From Halococcoides cellulosivorans (GTDB lineage: Archaea; Halobacteriota; Halobacteria; Halobacteriales; Haloarculaceae), in the NCBI RefSeq assembly GCF_003058365.1, contig NZ_CP028858.1:372001-436000 (forward strand): DNA of 64,000 bases. The letters run 5' to 3'. Made by a program: the position numbers and the translations under genes. Below are positions 18,767 through 28,147 of the stretch, one piece after another. Every line of letters begins with the position of its first letter. Within the stretch, counting starts at the first letter, position 1. The notes under the pieces were generated by a model. The model worked only from the letters and a program-made list of their open reading frames with translations, was not told the DNA's origin and did no database searches.

Positions 18767-19747
18767 ATGACCAGTATGGCCACCGACGCCGAGGACCTCC
18801 CGGAGAACGCGTTGATCGAGTACTACCGACGGTTCTTCGGGGAACCGGACGAATACGTCGACGTGTACGCCGGGTTCGGCCTGTTTTTCGCCGGGATCGC
18901 CTTCGGCGCGATCGCACTGGTCGCCTTCCTGGTGAGCACGACGGCCCAACCCTACGAGGGCCTGTACTATCCGGCCCGGAGAGCCGGGTTTTCCGTGGGG
19001 CTCGTGGGCGTCCCCATGATTTTGCTCGGGGTGATCGTCTTGCTCCCGGTCGAGCGCAAGGCGATCGTCGGGGGCGCGGTCGGGACGGTGTTCACGCTGA
19101 TCGCGACGGCCTGGTTCTACACGGCGTATCCGTACAACTTCAACGTCGCGGGGACCGGTCAGGCCGACTACAGCGGACAGATCGTCCTGATCTACGCCGT
19201 CGGGCTCGCGGTCTTGCTCGCGGCGACCGCGACGGCGCTGATCGCCTACCTCATCGCCCGCCAGAAACCCGGCCCGGCCGACATCCAGGCGCCCGACGAA
19301 GACGACGAGCAGGACGAAGAGTCCTACTCCGACGAACAGATCCGCGACGATATCGACACGGCGATGGAAGGCGTCGAGTTGACCTGGGGCGGCGTCGAGA
19401 AACACGAGGGCACCGCGCTGAAGTTGAACACCGACTTTGGCGACGCGGACCTCTCGGGGATGCAAGTCGAGGCGACCAAGACCACGAGCGATCGGGGCGT
19501 CGACGACCAGGTCGCCGGACTGAGTTCGATGAAAGCCGGCGAGGCCAAGACCGCCACGTCCGAATCGACCGTCGACGACCAGACCGCGGCGCTGAACGAC
19601 CTTCGCGACCGCAAACGAGCGGGTGAGGCGGGCGAACCGAGTCAGACCGTCGGCCGACTCAGTGACGTGACCGATCGCGCCGAACGCATCGGTCCGATCG
19701 GGGCGATCGCTGACCGCGTACGCTCGCTGTTCGGCCGCGGGTCCTGA
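18767..19747 (+). CDS. Four-helix membrane protein with long acidic tail (DUF7139-like, possibly CdpA-related)
   Basis: The 326-aa protein has a short cytoplasmic start ([20 protein letters not shown]), four membrane helices between about residues 35 and 165, and a long polar tail of about 160 residues with low complexity ([14 protein letters not shown]). A second ATG at 18776 is possible. I recognise the pattern as a haloarchaea-only family, and its plan (four helices plus a disordered tail) resembles what I recall of the division protein CdpA, an FtsZ membrane anchor. That identity is inference. It sits about 90 bp before the salactin gene. Confidence 0.65.
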   Translation: MTSMATDAEDLPENALIEYYRRFFGEPDEYVDVYAGFGLFFAGIAFGAIALVAFLVSTTAQPYEGLYYPARRAGFSVGLVGVPMILLGVIVLLPVERKAIVGGAVGTVFTLIATAWFYTAYPYNFNVAGTGQADYSGQIVLIYAVGLAVLLAATATALIAYLIARQKPGPADIQAPDEDDEQDEESYSDEQIRDDIDTAMEGVELTWGGVEKHEGTALKLNTDFGDADLSGMQVEATKTTSDRGVDDQVAGLSSMKAGEAKTATSESTVDDQTAALNDLRDRKRAGEAGEPSQTVGRLSDVTDRAERIGPIGAIADRVRSLFGRGS

Positions 19748-19803
19748 CCGGCCACGAGTCGCGAACCGGGCCGTACGTTCGCTCGGAGGCGAAAATGCCG
19801 TAG

Positions 19804-19810
19804 TTTTATT
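19804..19810 (+). promoter_or_regulatory. TATA element of the salactin gene
   Basis: TTTTATT ends 28 bases before the ATG at 19839, a distance that predicts a leaderless transcript, as is common in haloarchaea. Confidence 0.5.
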
Positions 19811-19838
19811 ACTCGCAGACCCAACTGTGGAAACGACC

Positions 19839-20876
19839 ATGGCGAAAGGCCTCGACGTCGGCACGATGAACATTCTCTCGGCACAGCAAGAAGGAAACGA
19901 GACGGTTTTCGTCCAACAGCGAAATTCCTTCGTGGAGATCGAATACTCCGACATGGCCGAGGAGATGCTCAGCCGCTCGGACGTTCTCCACATCCGAAAA
20001 GACGACAAAGTGTACGTCGTCGGTGACGACGCACTCAACTTCGCGAACATCTTCAACAAGGAGACCCGTCGCCCGATGAAACACGGGATCCTCTCGGCCG
20101 ACGAGAAATCGGCCATCCCGATGATGAAGCTCATCATCGAACAGGTCGTCGGTTCGCCGGAGTTCCCCAACGAGAAGTGCTATTTCTCGACACCGGCAGA
20201 CCCGATCGACTCGGATCTCTCGACGCTGTATCACCAGAAGACGATCCAGTCGTTCCTCGACGAGATGGGCTACGACGCCGAGCCGATCAACGAGGGCATG
20301 TCCGTGATCTATAGCGATCTCGCGGACAACGACTTCACTGGGCTGGGGATTTCGTTCGGCGCGGGCATGACGAACGTCTGTCTGGCGTACTACGCCGTGC
20401 CGGTCATGAAGTTCTCGGTCGCCCGTGGTGGCGACTGGATCGACGAGCAGGCCGCGACAGCGACGGGCACGCCCGTCGACAAGGTCACCTCGATCAAAGA
20501 GGACGACTTCGAACTCGACTTCGAGACCGACGTCGGTGGCGTCGAGGGCGCGCTCTCGATTTACTACGAGAACCTGCTCGACTACGTCATCGAGAACATC
20601 GCGAAGGAAGTCGACGAGGAAGACGTCGAGGAAGGCCTCGACGTGCCCGTCGTCGTCACCGGCGGCACCTCGATGCCCGACGGCTTCACGAAACTGTTCG
20701 AGCGCCACCTCGAAGAGGCGGATATTCCGTTCTCGATCAGTGGCGTCCACGAGGTCGACGAAGCGATGTATTCGGTCGCCCGTGGTGGCCTCGTCGCCGC
20801 CCGATCGGACGAAGAAGACCGTGGCGGCAACGACACCGTCGACGAGGAAGAGGAAGCCGAAGCGGCGGCCGAGTAA
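19839..20876 (+). CDS. Salactin-type actin homologue
   Basis: The 345-aa protein begins [16 protein letters not shown], with phosphate-1 loop DVGTMN (residues 6-11), and has the phosphate-2 loop [10 protein letters not shown] near residue 170 and the adenosine-region [13 protein letters not shown]. This is the actin/Hsp70 ATPase layout, and the sequence matches the haloarchaeal salactin family, which forms dynamically unstable polar filaments linked to cell growth. The C-terminus ends in a Glu/Ala-rich tail. It starts at the ATG, not the upstream GTG at 19827. The membrane protein before it and the coiled-coil protein after it may be partners. Confidence 0.85.
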   Translation: MAKGLDVGTMNILSAQQEGNETVFVQQRNSFVEIEYSDMAEEMLSRSDVLHIRKDDKVYVVGDDALNFANIFNKETRRPMKHGILSADEKSAIPMMKLIIEQVVGSPEFPNEKCYFSTPADPIDSDLSTLYHQKTIQSFLDEMGYDAEPINEGMSVIYSDLADNDFTGLGISFGAGMTNVCLAYYAVPVMKFSVARGGDWIDEQAATATGTPVDKVTSIKEDDFELDFETDVGGVEGALSIYYENLLDYVIENIAKEVDEEDVEEGLDVPVVVTGGTSMPDGFTKLFERHLEEADIPFSISGVHEVDEAMYSVARGGLVAARSDEEDRGGNDTVDEEEEAEAAAE

Positions 20877-20919
20877 CGGCGGCCACCAGGCGTTTCTTGA
20901 GCGGGTGCGTTCGGCCGGT

Positions 20920-21555
20920 ATGGACGATGTCTCCGGCCAGATGGCGACGGCCGTTCTCGACCGCGAGGCGACGGTGCGGGCGTTGCTGGCCGAGTTGGAC
21001 CGTCGGCGGCTGACGGGTGACGCCGCGGCGGTCCGGGCCGACGTCCGTGGGCTCGCACGCACGGATCGCGAACTCTTTCTCGCGCTCACGCTCACGCTCT
21101 CGGGCTCACAGCAGTTTTTCGGTGACGTCGAGGCCACCCTGGACGTGAGTGCGGCCGACCGCCTCCGCGACCTCGAAGCGTCGTTCGGAGCCCTCTCCGA
21201 CTCCTTCGCCGTCGTCAGGAGTGAAGTCCTCGACGGGCGGCACAACCCCGTGACGGCGATCGACACGACGATCACCTACGACGCCGACGCCGAGCGCCCG
21301 ATCGTCGAGTACGGCCTGACGAGCGGGTCGGTCGAGCGGTTTCGCGCCCGTGAGTCGCCCGCCGAACTCCTCACCGTCGTCGAGGGCTTGCTCGGCGCGA
21401 CGACCGACGCCCTGGAGGCCACCGGCGATCGCACGCTGTCGACCGAGGAACTCGGCGGACTGATCGACCGGCGTGAGGCCATCGAGTCCGAACTCGACCG
21501 CCTGCGCGATCGGATCGACGCGCTCCGCCAGCAACCGCCGGGCGATCAGAACTGA
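20920..21555 (+). CDS. Helical coiled-coil protein of unknown function next to salactin
   Basis: A 211-aa soluble, acidic protein predicted to be mostly helix, with heptad-like stretches at the N-terminus (LDREATVRALLAELDRRRL) and C-terminus (IESELDRLRDRIDALRQQ). No enzyme motif is visible. It begins 43 bp after the salactin stop, in the same direction, so co-transcription is likely. An in-frame GTG at 20905 is an alternative start. I do not recognise the family. Confidence 0.6.
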   Translation: MDDVSGQMATAVLDREATVRALLAELDRRRLTGDAAAVRADVRGLARTDRELFLALTLTLSGSQQFFGDVEATLDVSAADRLRDLEASFGALSDSFAVVRSEVLDGRHNPVTAIDTTITYDADAERPIVEYGLTSGSVERFRARESPAELLTVVEGLLGATTDALEATGDRTLSTEELGGLIDRREAIESELDRLRDRIDALRQQPPGDQN

Positions 21556-21582
21556 CTCGGCGCTCGCCGCACAACTCGGGCC

Positions 21583-22179
21583 GTGAGCGAAACGTATCGG
21601 ACGATCGAGGGTCGTGGCGAGGCCGCGTTTTCCGTGGCCGGCTCGGAGTTTTTCGGGATTGCCGAGCCAGTCGAGACGGTCGCTGACGCCGAGGCGCTGC
21701 ACGCGTCGGTTCGCGAGGCCGACCCCGACGCGACCCACCACGTTCTCGCCTATCGCGTGCGGGCCGATCCCGTGCGGAGATACGCCGACGGCGACGGCGA
21801 ACCCAGCGGGTCGGCCGGCAAGCCCGCGCTGGGCGTGCTGGACGGCGAGGACCTCCTCGACGTCGCGGTGGCGATCGTCCGGCATTTCGGTGGGACCGAA
21901 CTCGGCGTCGGCGGCCTCGTCAAGGCTTACTCCCGGGCGACACGGGAGGCCATCGCGGACGCCGGCGTCGTCACCCGCCGGCCACACGACTGCCTTTCGA
22001 TCACCTGTACCTACGACGACTCGGGTTCGGTTCGCGCCATCCTCGACAGCGAGGGCGTCGAATTCGACGCCGAGTACGCCGAACGCGTCACCTTCGACGT
22101 CCGGGTGCCCTCGGCGGACCGCGAGGCCCTCGAAGACCGCATCGCGAGCGCCACGAGCGGGCGGGCCAGCGTCGAGTGA
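21583..22179 (+). CDS. IMPACT/YigZ family protein (UPF0029)
   Basis: A 198-aa protein with the UPF0029 signature: YRVRADPVRRYADGDGEPSG followed by GKPALGVLDGEDLLDVAVAI and RHFGGTELGVGGLVKAYS. Members are related to eukaryotic IMPACT, a regulator of translation control, and to bacterial YigZ; the archaeal role is unknown. The start is GTG at 21583, 27 bp after the previous stop. Confidence 0.9.
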   Translation: MSETYRTIEGRGEAAFSVAGSEFFGIAEPVETVADAEALHASVREADPDATHHVLAYRVRADPVRRYADGDGEPSGSAGKPALGVLDGEDLLDVAVAIVRHFGGTELGVGGLVKAYSRATREAIADAGVVTRRPHDCLSITCTYDDSGSVRAILDSEGVEFDAEYAERVTFDVRVPSADREALEDRIASATSGRASVE

Positions 22180-22236
22180 GCCGAGGGACCGGTCGCCCGC
22201 TCGTCGCGACCATCCGGTAACAACTGCCGCTTTGTC

Positions 22237-22316
22237 AGACGATCGGTATTTGATCGTCTACATTGGGACCGATCGGTACTGGCGAGACCGGTCCGTTCGT
22301 TCGAACATCTTCGAAC
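22237..22316 (+). promoter_or_regulatory. Inverted repeats upstream of nadA
   Basis: Two clear dyads lie in the 235-bp gap before nadA: AGACGATC-7-GATCGTCT at 22237-22259, and GTTCGAA-4-TTCGAAC at 22299-22316. The first could be a terminator for the upstream gene. The second is close to the AT-rich promoter (AAATATTTT, 22362-22370) and could be an operator for the nad operon. Confidence 0.4.
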
Positions 22317-22414
22317 GTCGTTCGAGGGGCGGAGAAAACACCGATCGGGTGTATTGAAGAGAAATATTTTTCAAAGTCGGGCTGATAGCGACTGCTACTC
22401 ACAGGAGTCCCAGA

Positions 22415-23545
22415 ATGCCTGCCATGGACACCGCATCGTTCGACAGCGAACTGAGTCTGTTCAAATACGACGATCTGGATCCCGTCCCCGAGGCGTATCG
22501 GGATCTGGATCCAGCGCGTCGCCAGGAGCGCATCGCGGCGGTGCGGGCCGAACTGGGCGACGACGTCCTCGTCCTGGGCCACAACTACCAGCGCGAGGAG
22601 ATCGTCGAACTGGCGGATTTCGTCGGTGATTCGTACGCACTCAGCACGCGCGCGGCGGAGGCCGACGCCGAGACGGTCGTGTTCGCCGGCGTCACCTTCA
22701 TGGCCGAGTCCGCGGACATCATCACCGACGCCGATCAGTCGGTCGTCCTCCCGAGCGTCGAGGCCTCCTGTCCGATGGCGGGGATGGCCGAGGCGCTGCA
22801 GGTCGACGCGGCCTGGGCCGACCTGACCGAGGTGGCGAGTGCCGACTCGATCGTGCCGATCTGCTATATGAACTCGTACGCGGACCTGAAGGCGTTCTGT
22901 GGCGAACACGGCGGCCTGGTCTGTACGTCCTCGAACGCCGCCCGGGCGTTCGAGTGGGCGCTCGACCGGGGCGAGACGGTCCTCTTTCTCCCGGACAAAC
23001 ACCTCGGCGTCAACACGGCCCGCGATCTGGGGATCGACGACGCCACGGTGATCTACGACCCCTGGGACCCCGACGGCCTCGACCCCGCGACGGCACTCGA
23101 CAACGACCTCGTCGTCTGGGACGGCTACTGTCAGGTCCACGATCGGTTCACGACCGACCACGTCGAGGCGGTCCGGGCCGAGGACCCCGAGGTCAGCGTC
23201 GTCGTCCACCCCGAGTGTCGCCCGTCGGTCGTCGAGAGTGCCGACGCGGTGGGCTCGACCGCCCAGATCCGCACGTTGATCGAAGACGCCGATCCGGGCG
23301 AGACCTGGGCGGTCGGGACCGAGATCCACATGGTGAACCACCTCGATCGGTGGGCCGACGCCGACGTCCGCGCGCTGTGCGGGGACGCCTGCTCGGACTG
23401 CAACGCGATGCGCCAGATCGACCCCGCGGCGGTGCTCTGGGTGCTCGAATCGATCGCTGACGGGTCGACGCCGAACGTCGTCTCGGTCGACCCCGAGACC
23501 GCCGAGTACGCGCGAACCGCGCTCGATCGCATGCTCGATCTATGA
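22415..23545 (+). CDS. nadA: Quinolinate synthase NadA
   Basis: The 376-aa enzyme condenses iminoaspartate with dihydroxyacetone phosphate to quinolinate, using a 4Fe-4S cluster. Characteristic segments are LGHNYQREEIVELADFVGDS, SCPMAG, CYMNSYADLKA, CTSSNA, HPECR and a C-terminal CSDCNAM; the three conserved cysteines needed for the cluster are present. A GGAG at 22404-22407 serves as a ribosome binding site for the ATG at 22415. It is first in nadA-nadB-nadC and overlaps nadB by 4 bp. Confidence 0.96.
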   Translation: MPAMDTASFDSELSLFKYDDLDPVPEAYRDLDPARRQERIAAVRAELGDDVLVLGHNYQREEIVELADFVGDSYALSTRAAEADAETVVFAGVTFMAESADIITDADQSVVLPSVEASCPMAGMAEALQVDAAWADLTEVASADSIVPICYMNSYADLKAFCGEHGGLVCTSSNAARAFEWALDRGETVLFLPDKHLGVNTARDLGIDDATVIYDPWDPDGLDPATALDNDLVVWDGYCQVHDRFTTDHVEAVRAEDPEVSVVVHPECRPSVVESADAVGSTAQIRTLIEDADPGETWAVGTEIHMVNHLDRWADADVRALCGDACSDCNAMRQIDPAAVLWVLESIADGSTPNVVSVDPETAEYARTALDRMLDL

Positions 23546-24996
23546 GCCGGGTGCTCGTCATCGGCAGCGGAATCGCGGGCTGTGCGGCGGCGCTCGGCGC
23601 GGCCCGCGCGGGAAGCGACGTCGACCTCGTGACGACCGCGACCGAGCCACGCGACACCGCGACCTGGTGGGCCCAGGGCGGCATCGCGGTGCCCCGGGAG
23701 GACGAACGGGCGTTCGTCGAGGACATCGTCACCGCCAGCGATGGGACGGCCGACCGCGCGACGGTCGAATCGCTCGTCGGCGACGCCCGCGCGGCCGTCG
23801 AAGACGTGCTCGTCGAGACGGCCGGCGTCGACTTCGACCGCGACGGCGAGGAGTACGACTTCAGCCACGAGGCCGGCCACGCTCGGCCGCGCGTGCTCCA
23901 CGTCGACGCGGCCACCGGCCAGTCGATCGAACAGCGCCTCTTCGAGACCGTCGCCCGGCGCTCGGCGGTGACCGTCCGGACCGATACCGCCGCGCTCGAC
24001 CTCCTCGTCGGGGCATCGGGCGTCGGCGGCGCGGTCCTGGAGGGCCGCGAGCCGATCCGGGCCGGCGGGACGGTCCTCGCGACCGGCGGGATCGGCGGCC
24101 TGTACCCCGAGACGACGAACCCACCGGGTGCGACCGGCGACGGCATCGCGATGGCTGCCCAGGCCGGGGCGGATCTGGCGGATCTCCCCTTCGTCCAGTT
24201 TCACCCGACGGTGTATCTGGACGGCGAAACCCTGCTCGTGAGCGAGGCGGTCCGTGGCGCCGGCGCGGTCTTGTGGAACGCCGACGGCGAGCGGTTCATG
24301 CCGTCGGTCCACCCCGACGCCGAACTCGCGCCACGGGACGTCGTCGCCCGTGCGGTGGCCCGCGAGCGCGACCGGACCGGCCGGGTCACGCTGGACGTCT
24401 CCGCGATACCGTTCCGCGCGGAGTTTCCCGGCCTGGCCGATCGGCTGGCGGATCGCGGCGTCGATCCCGATGCGGGCATTCCGGTCGGGCCGGCCCAGCA
24501 CTTCCTCTGTGGCGGTATCGCGGTCGACGAGCGCGGGCGCACGTCGGTCCCCGGCCTGTTCGCCGCCGGCGAGTGCGCCCGGACGGGCGTCCACGGCGCG
24601 AACCGCCTGGCGAGTACGAGCCTCCTCGAAGGGCTGGTCTGGGGGCTGCGCGCCGGGCGGGCCGCGGCGGGGTCCGAGGCCCGACCGGCGCCCGACCCGT
24701 CGCTACCCACTCGCGATCCGGACCTGCCCGCGGCGTTCGCTGCCGAGAAGCGCCGTCGCCTCCAGCAGATCGTCGGTGAGCACCTCGGCATCGAGCGCTC
24801 GCCCGCGGGGCTGAAGCGAGCGGTGTCGGCACTCGGCCGCCTCCGCGGCGAACTCGACGCCTACACCCGGACGCGATCCAGTCGGTCGCTCAACCAGCTC
24901 TATTCCGCGACGATCACCGCCGAATCGATCGCCCGGGCCGCCCGAGCGACCGACAGCGTCGGCACCCACCGCCTGGAGGCCACGCGTGCTGACTGA
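23542..24996 (+). CDS. nadB: L-aspartate oxidase NadB
   Basis: This 484-aa flavoprotein oxidises aspartate to iminoaspartate for NadA. It has the FAD dinucleotide fold (GSGIAGCAAALGAARAG), WWAQGGIAVP, HARPRVLHVDAATGQ, the active-site region QFHPTVY and the C-terminal HGANRLASTSLLEGLVWG. The start ATG overlaps the nadA stop (ATGA). Confidence 0.95.
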   Translation: MSRVLVIGSGIAGCAAALGAARAGSDVDLVTTATEPRDTATWWAQGGIAVPREDERAFVEDIVTASDGTADRATVESLVGDARAAVEDVLVETAGVDFDRDGEEYDFSHEAGHARPRVLHVDAATGQSIEQRLFETVARRSAVTVRTDTAALDLLVGASGVGGAVLEGREPIRAGGTVLATGGIGGLYPETTNPPGATGDGIAMAAQAGADLADLPFVQFHPTVYLDGETLLVSEAVRGAGAVLWNADGERFMPSVHPDAELAPRDVVARAVARERDRTGRVTLDVSAIPFRAEFPGLADRLADRGVDPDAGIPVGPAQHFLCGGIAVDERGRTSVPGLFAAGECARTGVHGANRLASTSLLEGLVWGLRAGRAAAGSEARPAPDPSLPTRDPDLPAAFAAEKRRRLQQIVGEHLGIERSPAGLKRAVSALGRLRGELDAYTRTRSSRSLNQLYSATITAESIARAARATDSVGTHRLEATRAD

Positions 24997-25798
24997 CGCT
25001 CAGATCGACCGCTGGCTCGACGAGGATCTGGGCCACCACGACGTGACCAACGACCTCCCCGGGACGGCGACCGGGCGGCTGGTCGCGACCGAGGCGGGCA
25101 CGGTCGCCGGCGTCGACGCCGCGCGACGCGTGTTCGAGCGCCTGGACTGTGCGGTCGACACCCACGTCGATGCGGGCGATCGGGTCGACGCCGGGGCGAC
25201 GCTGTGCGAGGCATCGGGGCCAACGAGAGCGGTCCTCCGGGCCGAACGCGTCGCGGTCAACCTCGCGGGCCACGCCTCGGGGATCGCGACGGCCACCGCC
25301 GCGATCTGCCGTGCGGTCGAGGCCGTCGACCCGTCGGTCACCGTCGCGGGCACGCGCAAGACTACGCCCGGCCTGCGCGGGATCGAAAAGCGGGCGATCG
25401 CCGCCGGCGGTGGCGACACCCACCGGCTCGGGAGTTCACACGCCGTGATGATCAAAGACAACCACGTCGCGGCGTTCGGCCTCGAAGACGCCATCGAGCG
25501 GTTTCGCGAGCGGGCGTCGTTTACGACGCCGATCGAAGTCGAGGTCGAGACCGTCGCGGACGCCGAACGAGCGGCCGCACTGGGCGTCGACATCGTGCTC
25601 CTCGACAACATGGATCCCGCGACCGTCGAGCGGGCGGTCGAGCGGATCGGGGGTGACGGCGCGCCGATCGTCGAAGCCAGCGGCGCGATTACCCGCGAGA
25701 CCGCGCCCGACTACGCCGCAACGGGCGTCGACGTCTGCTCGGTCGGCGCGCTGACTCACTCCGCGCCCGCGCTGGATCTGTCCTTTCGGCTGGCGTAG
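24986..25798 (+). CDS. nadC: Nicotinate-nucleotide pyrophosphorylase NadC
   Basis: The 270-aa protein converts quinolinate and PRPP to nicotinate mononucleotide. Family segments include the N-terminal LDEDLGHHDVTND, GHASGIATATA, TRKTTPGLRGIEKRAIAAGGG, HRLGSSHAVMIKDNH, EVEVET and VLLDNMDP. It starts with GTG at 24986, overlapping the end of nadB by 11 bp, which completes the de novo NAD operon. Confidence 0.95.
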   Translation: MLTDAQIDRWLDEDLGHHDVTNDLPGTATGRLVATEAGTVAGVDAARRVFERLDCAVDTHVDAGDRVDAGATLCEASGPTRAVLRAERVAVNLAGHASGIATATAAICRAVEAVDPSVTVAGTRKTTPGLRGIEKRAIAAGGGDTHRLGSSHAVMIKDNHVAAFGLEDAIERFRERASFTTPIEVEVETVADAERAAALGVDIVLLDNMDPATVERAVERIGGDGAPIVEASGAITRETAPDYAATGVDVCSVGALTHSAPALDLSFRLA

Positions 25799-25825
25799 GT
25801 CGGCGGTCGCCCGGGACCGGCCTGC

Positions 25826-26650
25826 TCACTCGCACGCCGCGAGCACGTCGTCGTTGCGATTCACTGCGCGCTCGCGATACGTTTCGTAGCGCCGCTCGCC
25901 CCAGGCGACCGCTTCCGGCCGATCGCTGACGAGGGTCCCGTTCGCGCTGTAGTAGTTCTCGTCGTAGGAGATGAGCGCGAGTTCCGACCCGCCATCGTAG
26001 TAGCCCGTCCCGAACCCGTACGGAAAGTCGTGCTCCTCGACGGTCATCGCGTCGAGGCCGTGCTCAGCGACCAGCATGGGCAGTCGGTCACCGAACCGCT
26101 CCATGAGCGTGTCGAGATACGCATCGGTGAGGATCATCTCCATGTCGAGGTCCTTCTCGACGATGCGGTCGGAGAGGTACGTCCAGTTGGCGTCGCGGGT
26201 CAGATTCGGCGCGACGACGCGAAACGTCTCGATCCGGTCGAAAAAGGCGAGGATCTGATCGAAGACGCTGTGTTTCGCGACGGTCGCGTCCGCGAGTTCG
26301 ACCGATCCGCTCTGCACGACCCACCAGGGGAGCGACGCCGACGGTGGGATCGCCTCGTAGAGTGGCCGGTTGGCCAACCGGCCCAGCCCCTCGTCGTACC
26401 ACTCCAGGAGTTGTGCGCCCAGATGGGTCAATACGTACGTGTGCTGGTTGCTCTCGACTCGACAGTCGACGAGTCCGGCGTCTTCGAACCGCCTGACTGT
26501 CCGGTTGACCGTCGATTTCGCGTGGTCGGTCGTGGCCGCGAGATCCGCGAGCGATCTGGGCTGGTCGGTATCGAGCGCCGCGAGGACGTACTGCTTGTCG
26601 ATGACCGACTCCAACACCTCGCTGTCGAGGTGATCGCCCGATTCGTCCAT
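25826..26650 (-). CDS. HTH regulator with FilR1-type sensor domain
   Basis: A 274-aa regulator. Residues about 20-80 form a winged helix (RSLADLAATTDHAKSTVNRT, then RRFEDAGLVDCR), and the C-terminal 170 residues match the methanogenesis-regulator FilR1-like sensor domain found in many haloarchaeal regulators (FRVVAPNLTRDANWTYLSDRI in two parts). It ends 28 bp from nadC in convergent orientation and is divergent from the aminotransferase-like gene. Target genes are unknown. Confidence 0.85.
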   Translation of the reverse strand: MDESGDHLDSEVLESVIDKQYVLAALDTDQPRSLADLAATTDHAKSTVNRTVRRFEDAGLVDCRVESNQHTYVLTHLGAQLLEWYDEGLGRLANRPLYEAIPPSASLPWWVVQSGSVELADATVAKHSVFDQILAFFDRIETFRVVAPNLTRDANWTYLSDRIVEKDLDMEMILTDAYLDTLMERFGDRLPMLVAEHGLDAMTVEEHDFPYGFGTGYYDGGSELALISYDENYYSANGTLVSDRPEAVAWGERRYETYRERAVNRNDDVLAACE

Positions 26651-26862
26651 CTACAGTGCGCATATCGCGTTTCAAATATAACTCTAATGGGTGACGGGCC
26701 GACCCGTCTCGCCGGGGCGTCTCGCCCGGAATACGTTGCACCCGTTGCAGTGCGTTGTGAGTTCTGAGATGGTATTGATTCTCGACATGGGAATCATTAT
26801 GCCCCCTCCACCACAATCGGAGAGCGTATCTCTGGACCGTTCAGGGGTCAGAGTAAAATATC
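26651..26862. promoter_or_regulatory. Divergent promoter region with dyad
   Basis: The 212-bp gap between the regulator and the aminotransferase-like gene contains the dyad TGATTC-9-GAATCA at 26776-26796 and the direct repeats GTTGCAC and GTTGCAG near 26733-26752. These are candidates for binding by the divergently encoded regulator. Confidence 0.35.
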
Positions 26863-27939
26863 ATGGAACCTGATGCTCTCGACGATCTGTGCTCGGCGGC
26901 CGAGGGTCGAGACGCCACGATGGAGTGGGACTGGCGCGATCGGACGCGCGTCGGCCACGGTGGGGAACGAGACTGCCACTGGGAGCGTGATTTCTCCCGG
27001 ACGGCCAACCCGATGACCCCGGACGGCGTGAGTCGCGTCTTCGAGAGCAGTTATCCCACCAGTCGACAGCGGCCGGCCGACGATTACTGCTCGTTTCGTG
27101 CCGCTGCGGCCCAGTATCTCGGTGTCGAACCCAGTCAGGTCGTCCCGACGACGGGAGCCACGGGGGCGATCAGACTGGCCATCGACGCGACCGTCGAGGC
27201 CGGGGACAGCGTGGTCCTCGCCCGACCGTCGTTCGCGGAATACGAACGCGAGGTTCGCCTCCAGGGCGCGAAACCGTCGTTCGTGGCCGAGGACGCACTG
27301 TTGGAGGTCGACCCCGATCCGTACGCGCTCGTGATCGTCGCCGCACCCAACAATCCGACCGGGTGGCTGCCCGAGGACCGCCGACTGGCCCGTCTCGTCG
27401 AGCGCTGTCGTGACGCCGAGACGCCGATCGTGATCGACGAGACCCATCTGGCGTTCGCGGATCGCGTCTCGATGGCGGGCCACGCGGGAACGATCGTGGT
27501 GCGCTCGCCGTCGACGACGTTCGGCCTGCCCGGGCTTCGGGCCGGGTTCGCCGTCGCCACTGGTCGCCTGCGCGACCGTCTCGACGCCGGCCGCCTCCCC
27601 TGGGCGATCGGGCGGCCCGCCGAGGCGGCCATCGTGCACTGTATGGACCACCCCGAGTTCGTCAGCACCTCGCGGCGTGTCGTCGCCAGCGAACGCGATC
27701 GCATCCGCGAGTCGTTGCCCGACGGCGTCGACGCCCCGCCCTCTTCGGCCCCATTTGTCCTGCTCGACCTCGGTGATTCCGCCGCCGTCGACCGACTCCT
27801 CGACGTGGGTCGCGAACGCGGCGTCGCGGTCCGGGACGCCCGGAACTTCCGCGGCCTCGACACCCACGTTCGGGTCGCGATCCGCTCTCCGGCCGACAAC
27901 GACGCACTCGTCGAGACGATCGCAGCGGCCCTCGAGTGA
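26863..27939 (+). CDS. Class I/II aminotransferase-fold protein lacking the catalytic lysine
   Basis: The 358-aa protein has the fold-type I pattern of HisC/CobD-like enzymes: TTGATGAIRLAIDA, the PLP-site APNNPTGWLPED, and DETHLAFAD. The segment that should hold the PLP-binding lysine, normally S-x-S/T-K-x-F-G-x-x-G-x-R, reads RSPSTTFGLPGLRAGF, so the lysine is replaced by threonine (codon ACG at about 27516). The usual Tyr after the conserved Asp-Glu is also changed (DETH). It is therefore either a catalytically altered enzyme or a binding protein derived from a threonine-phosphate decarboxylase or histidinol-phosphate aminotransferase. The length is normal. Confidence 0.8.
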   Translation: MEPDALDDLCSAAEGRDATMEWDWRDRTRVGHGGERDCHWERDFSRTANPMTPDGVSRVFESSYPTSRQRPADDYCSFRAAAAQYLGVEPSQVVPTTGATGAIRLAIDATVEAGDSVVLARPSFAEYEREVRLQGAKPSFVAEDALLEVDPDPYALVIVAAPNNPTGWLPEDRRLARLVERCRDAETPIVIDETHLAFADRVSMAGHAGTIVVRSPSTTFGLPGLRAGFAVATGRLRDRLDAGRLPWAIGRPAEAAIVHCMDHPEFVSTSRRVVASERDRIRESLPDGVDAPPSSAPFVLLDLGDSAAVDRLLDVGRERGVAVRDARNFRGLDTHVRVAIRSPADNDALVETIAAALE

Positions 27940-28147
27940 GTCGTCGGCGCGTGTGAACGGATCTCCCAGTATCCTTTTGCCTCCATGGACGAATATTATA
28001 GATATGGAGATAGCCACCGCGACCACGGCGCCGAACCGCGCCCGAGGACTCCCCACCGACTGCCGGGAGTCGTTCGGGACATCGGGCGTGGCCGATCGGT
28101 GGCACCGCATTTTCCGGACGATCCGACGCCCGAGGGGTCGCCCGTAG

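Noticed and set aside
28004-28147. 47-codon frame ending directly at the DUF5794-type gene start
   Set aside because: Basic, Arg/Thr-rich composition and no recognisable family; more likely untranslated leader.
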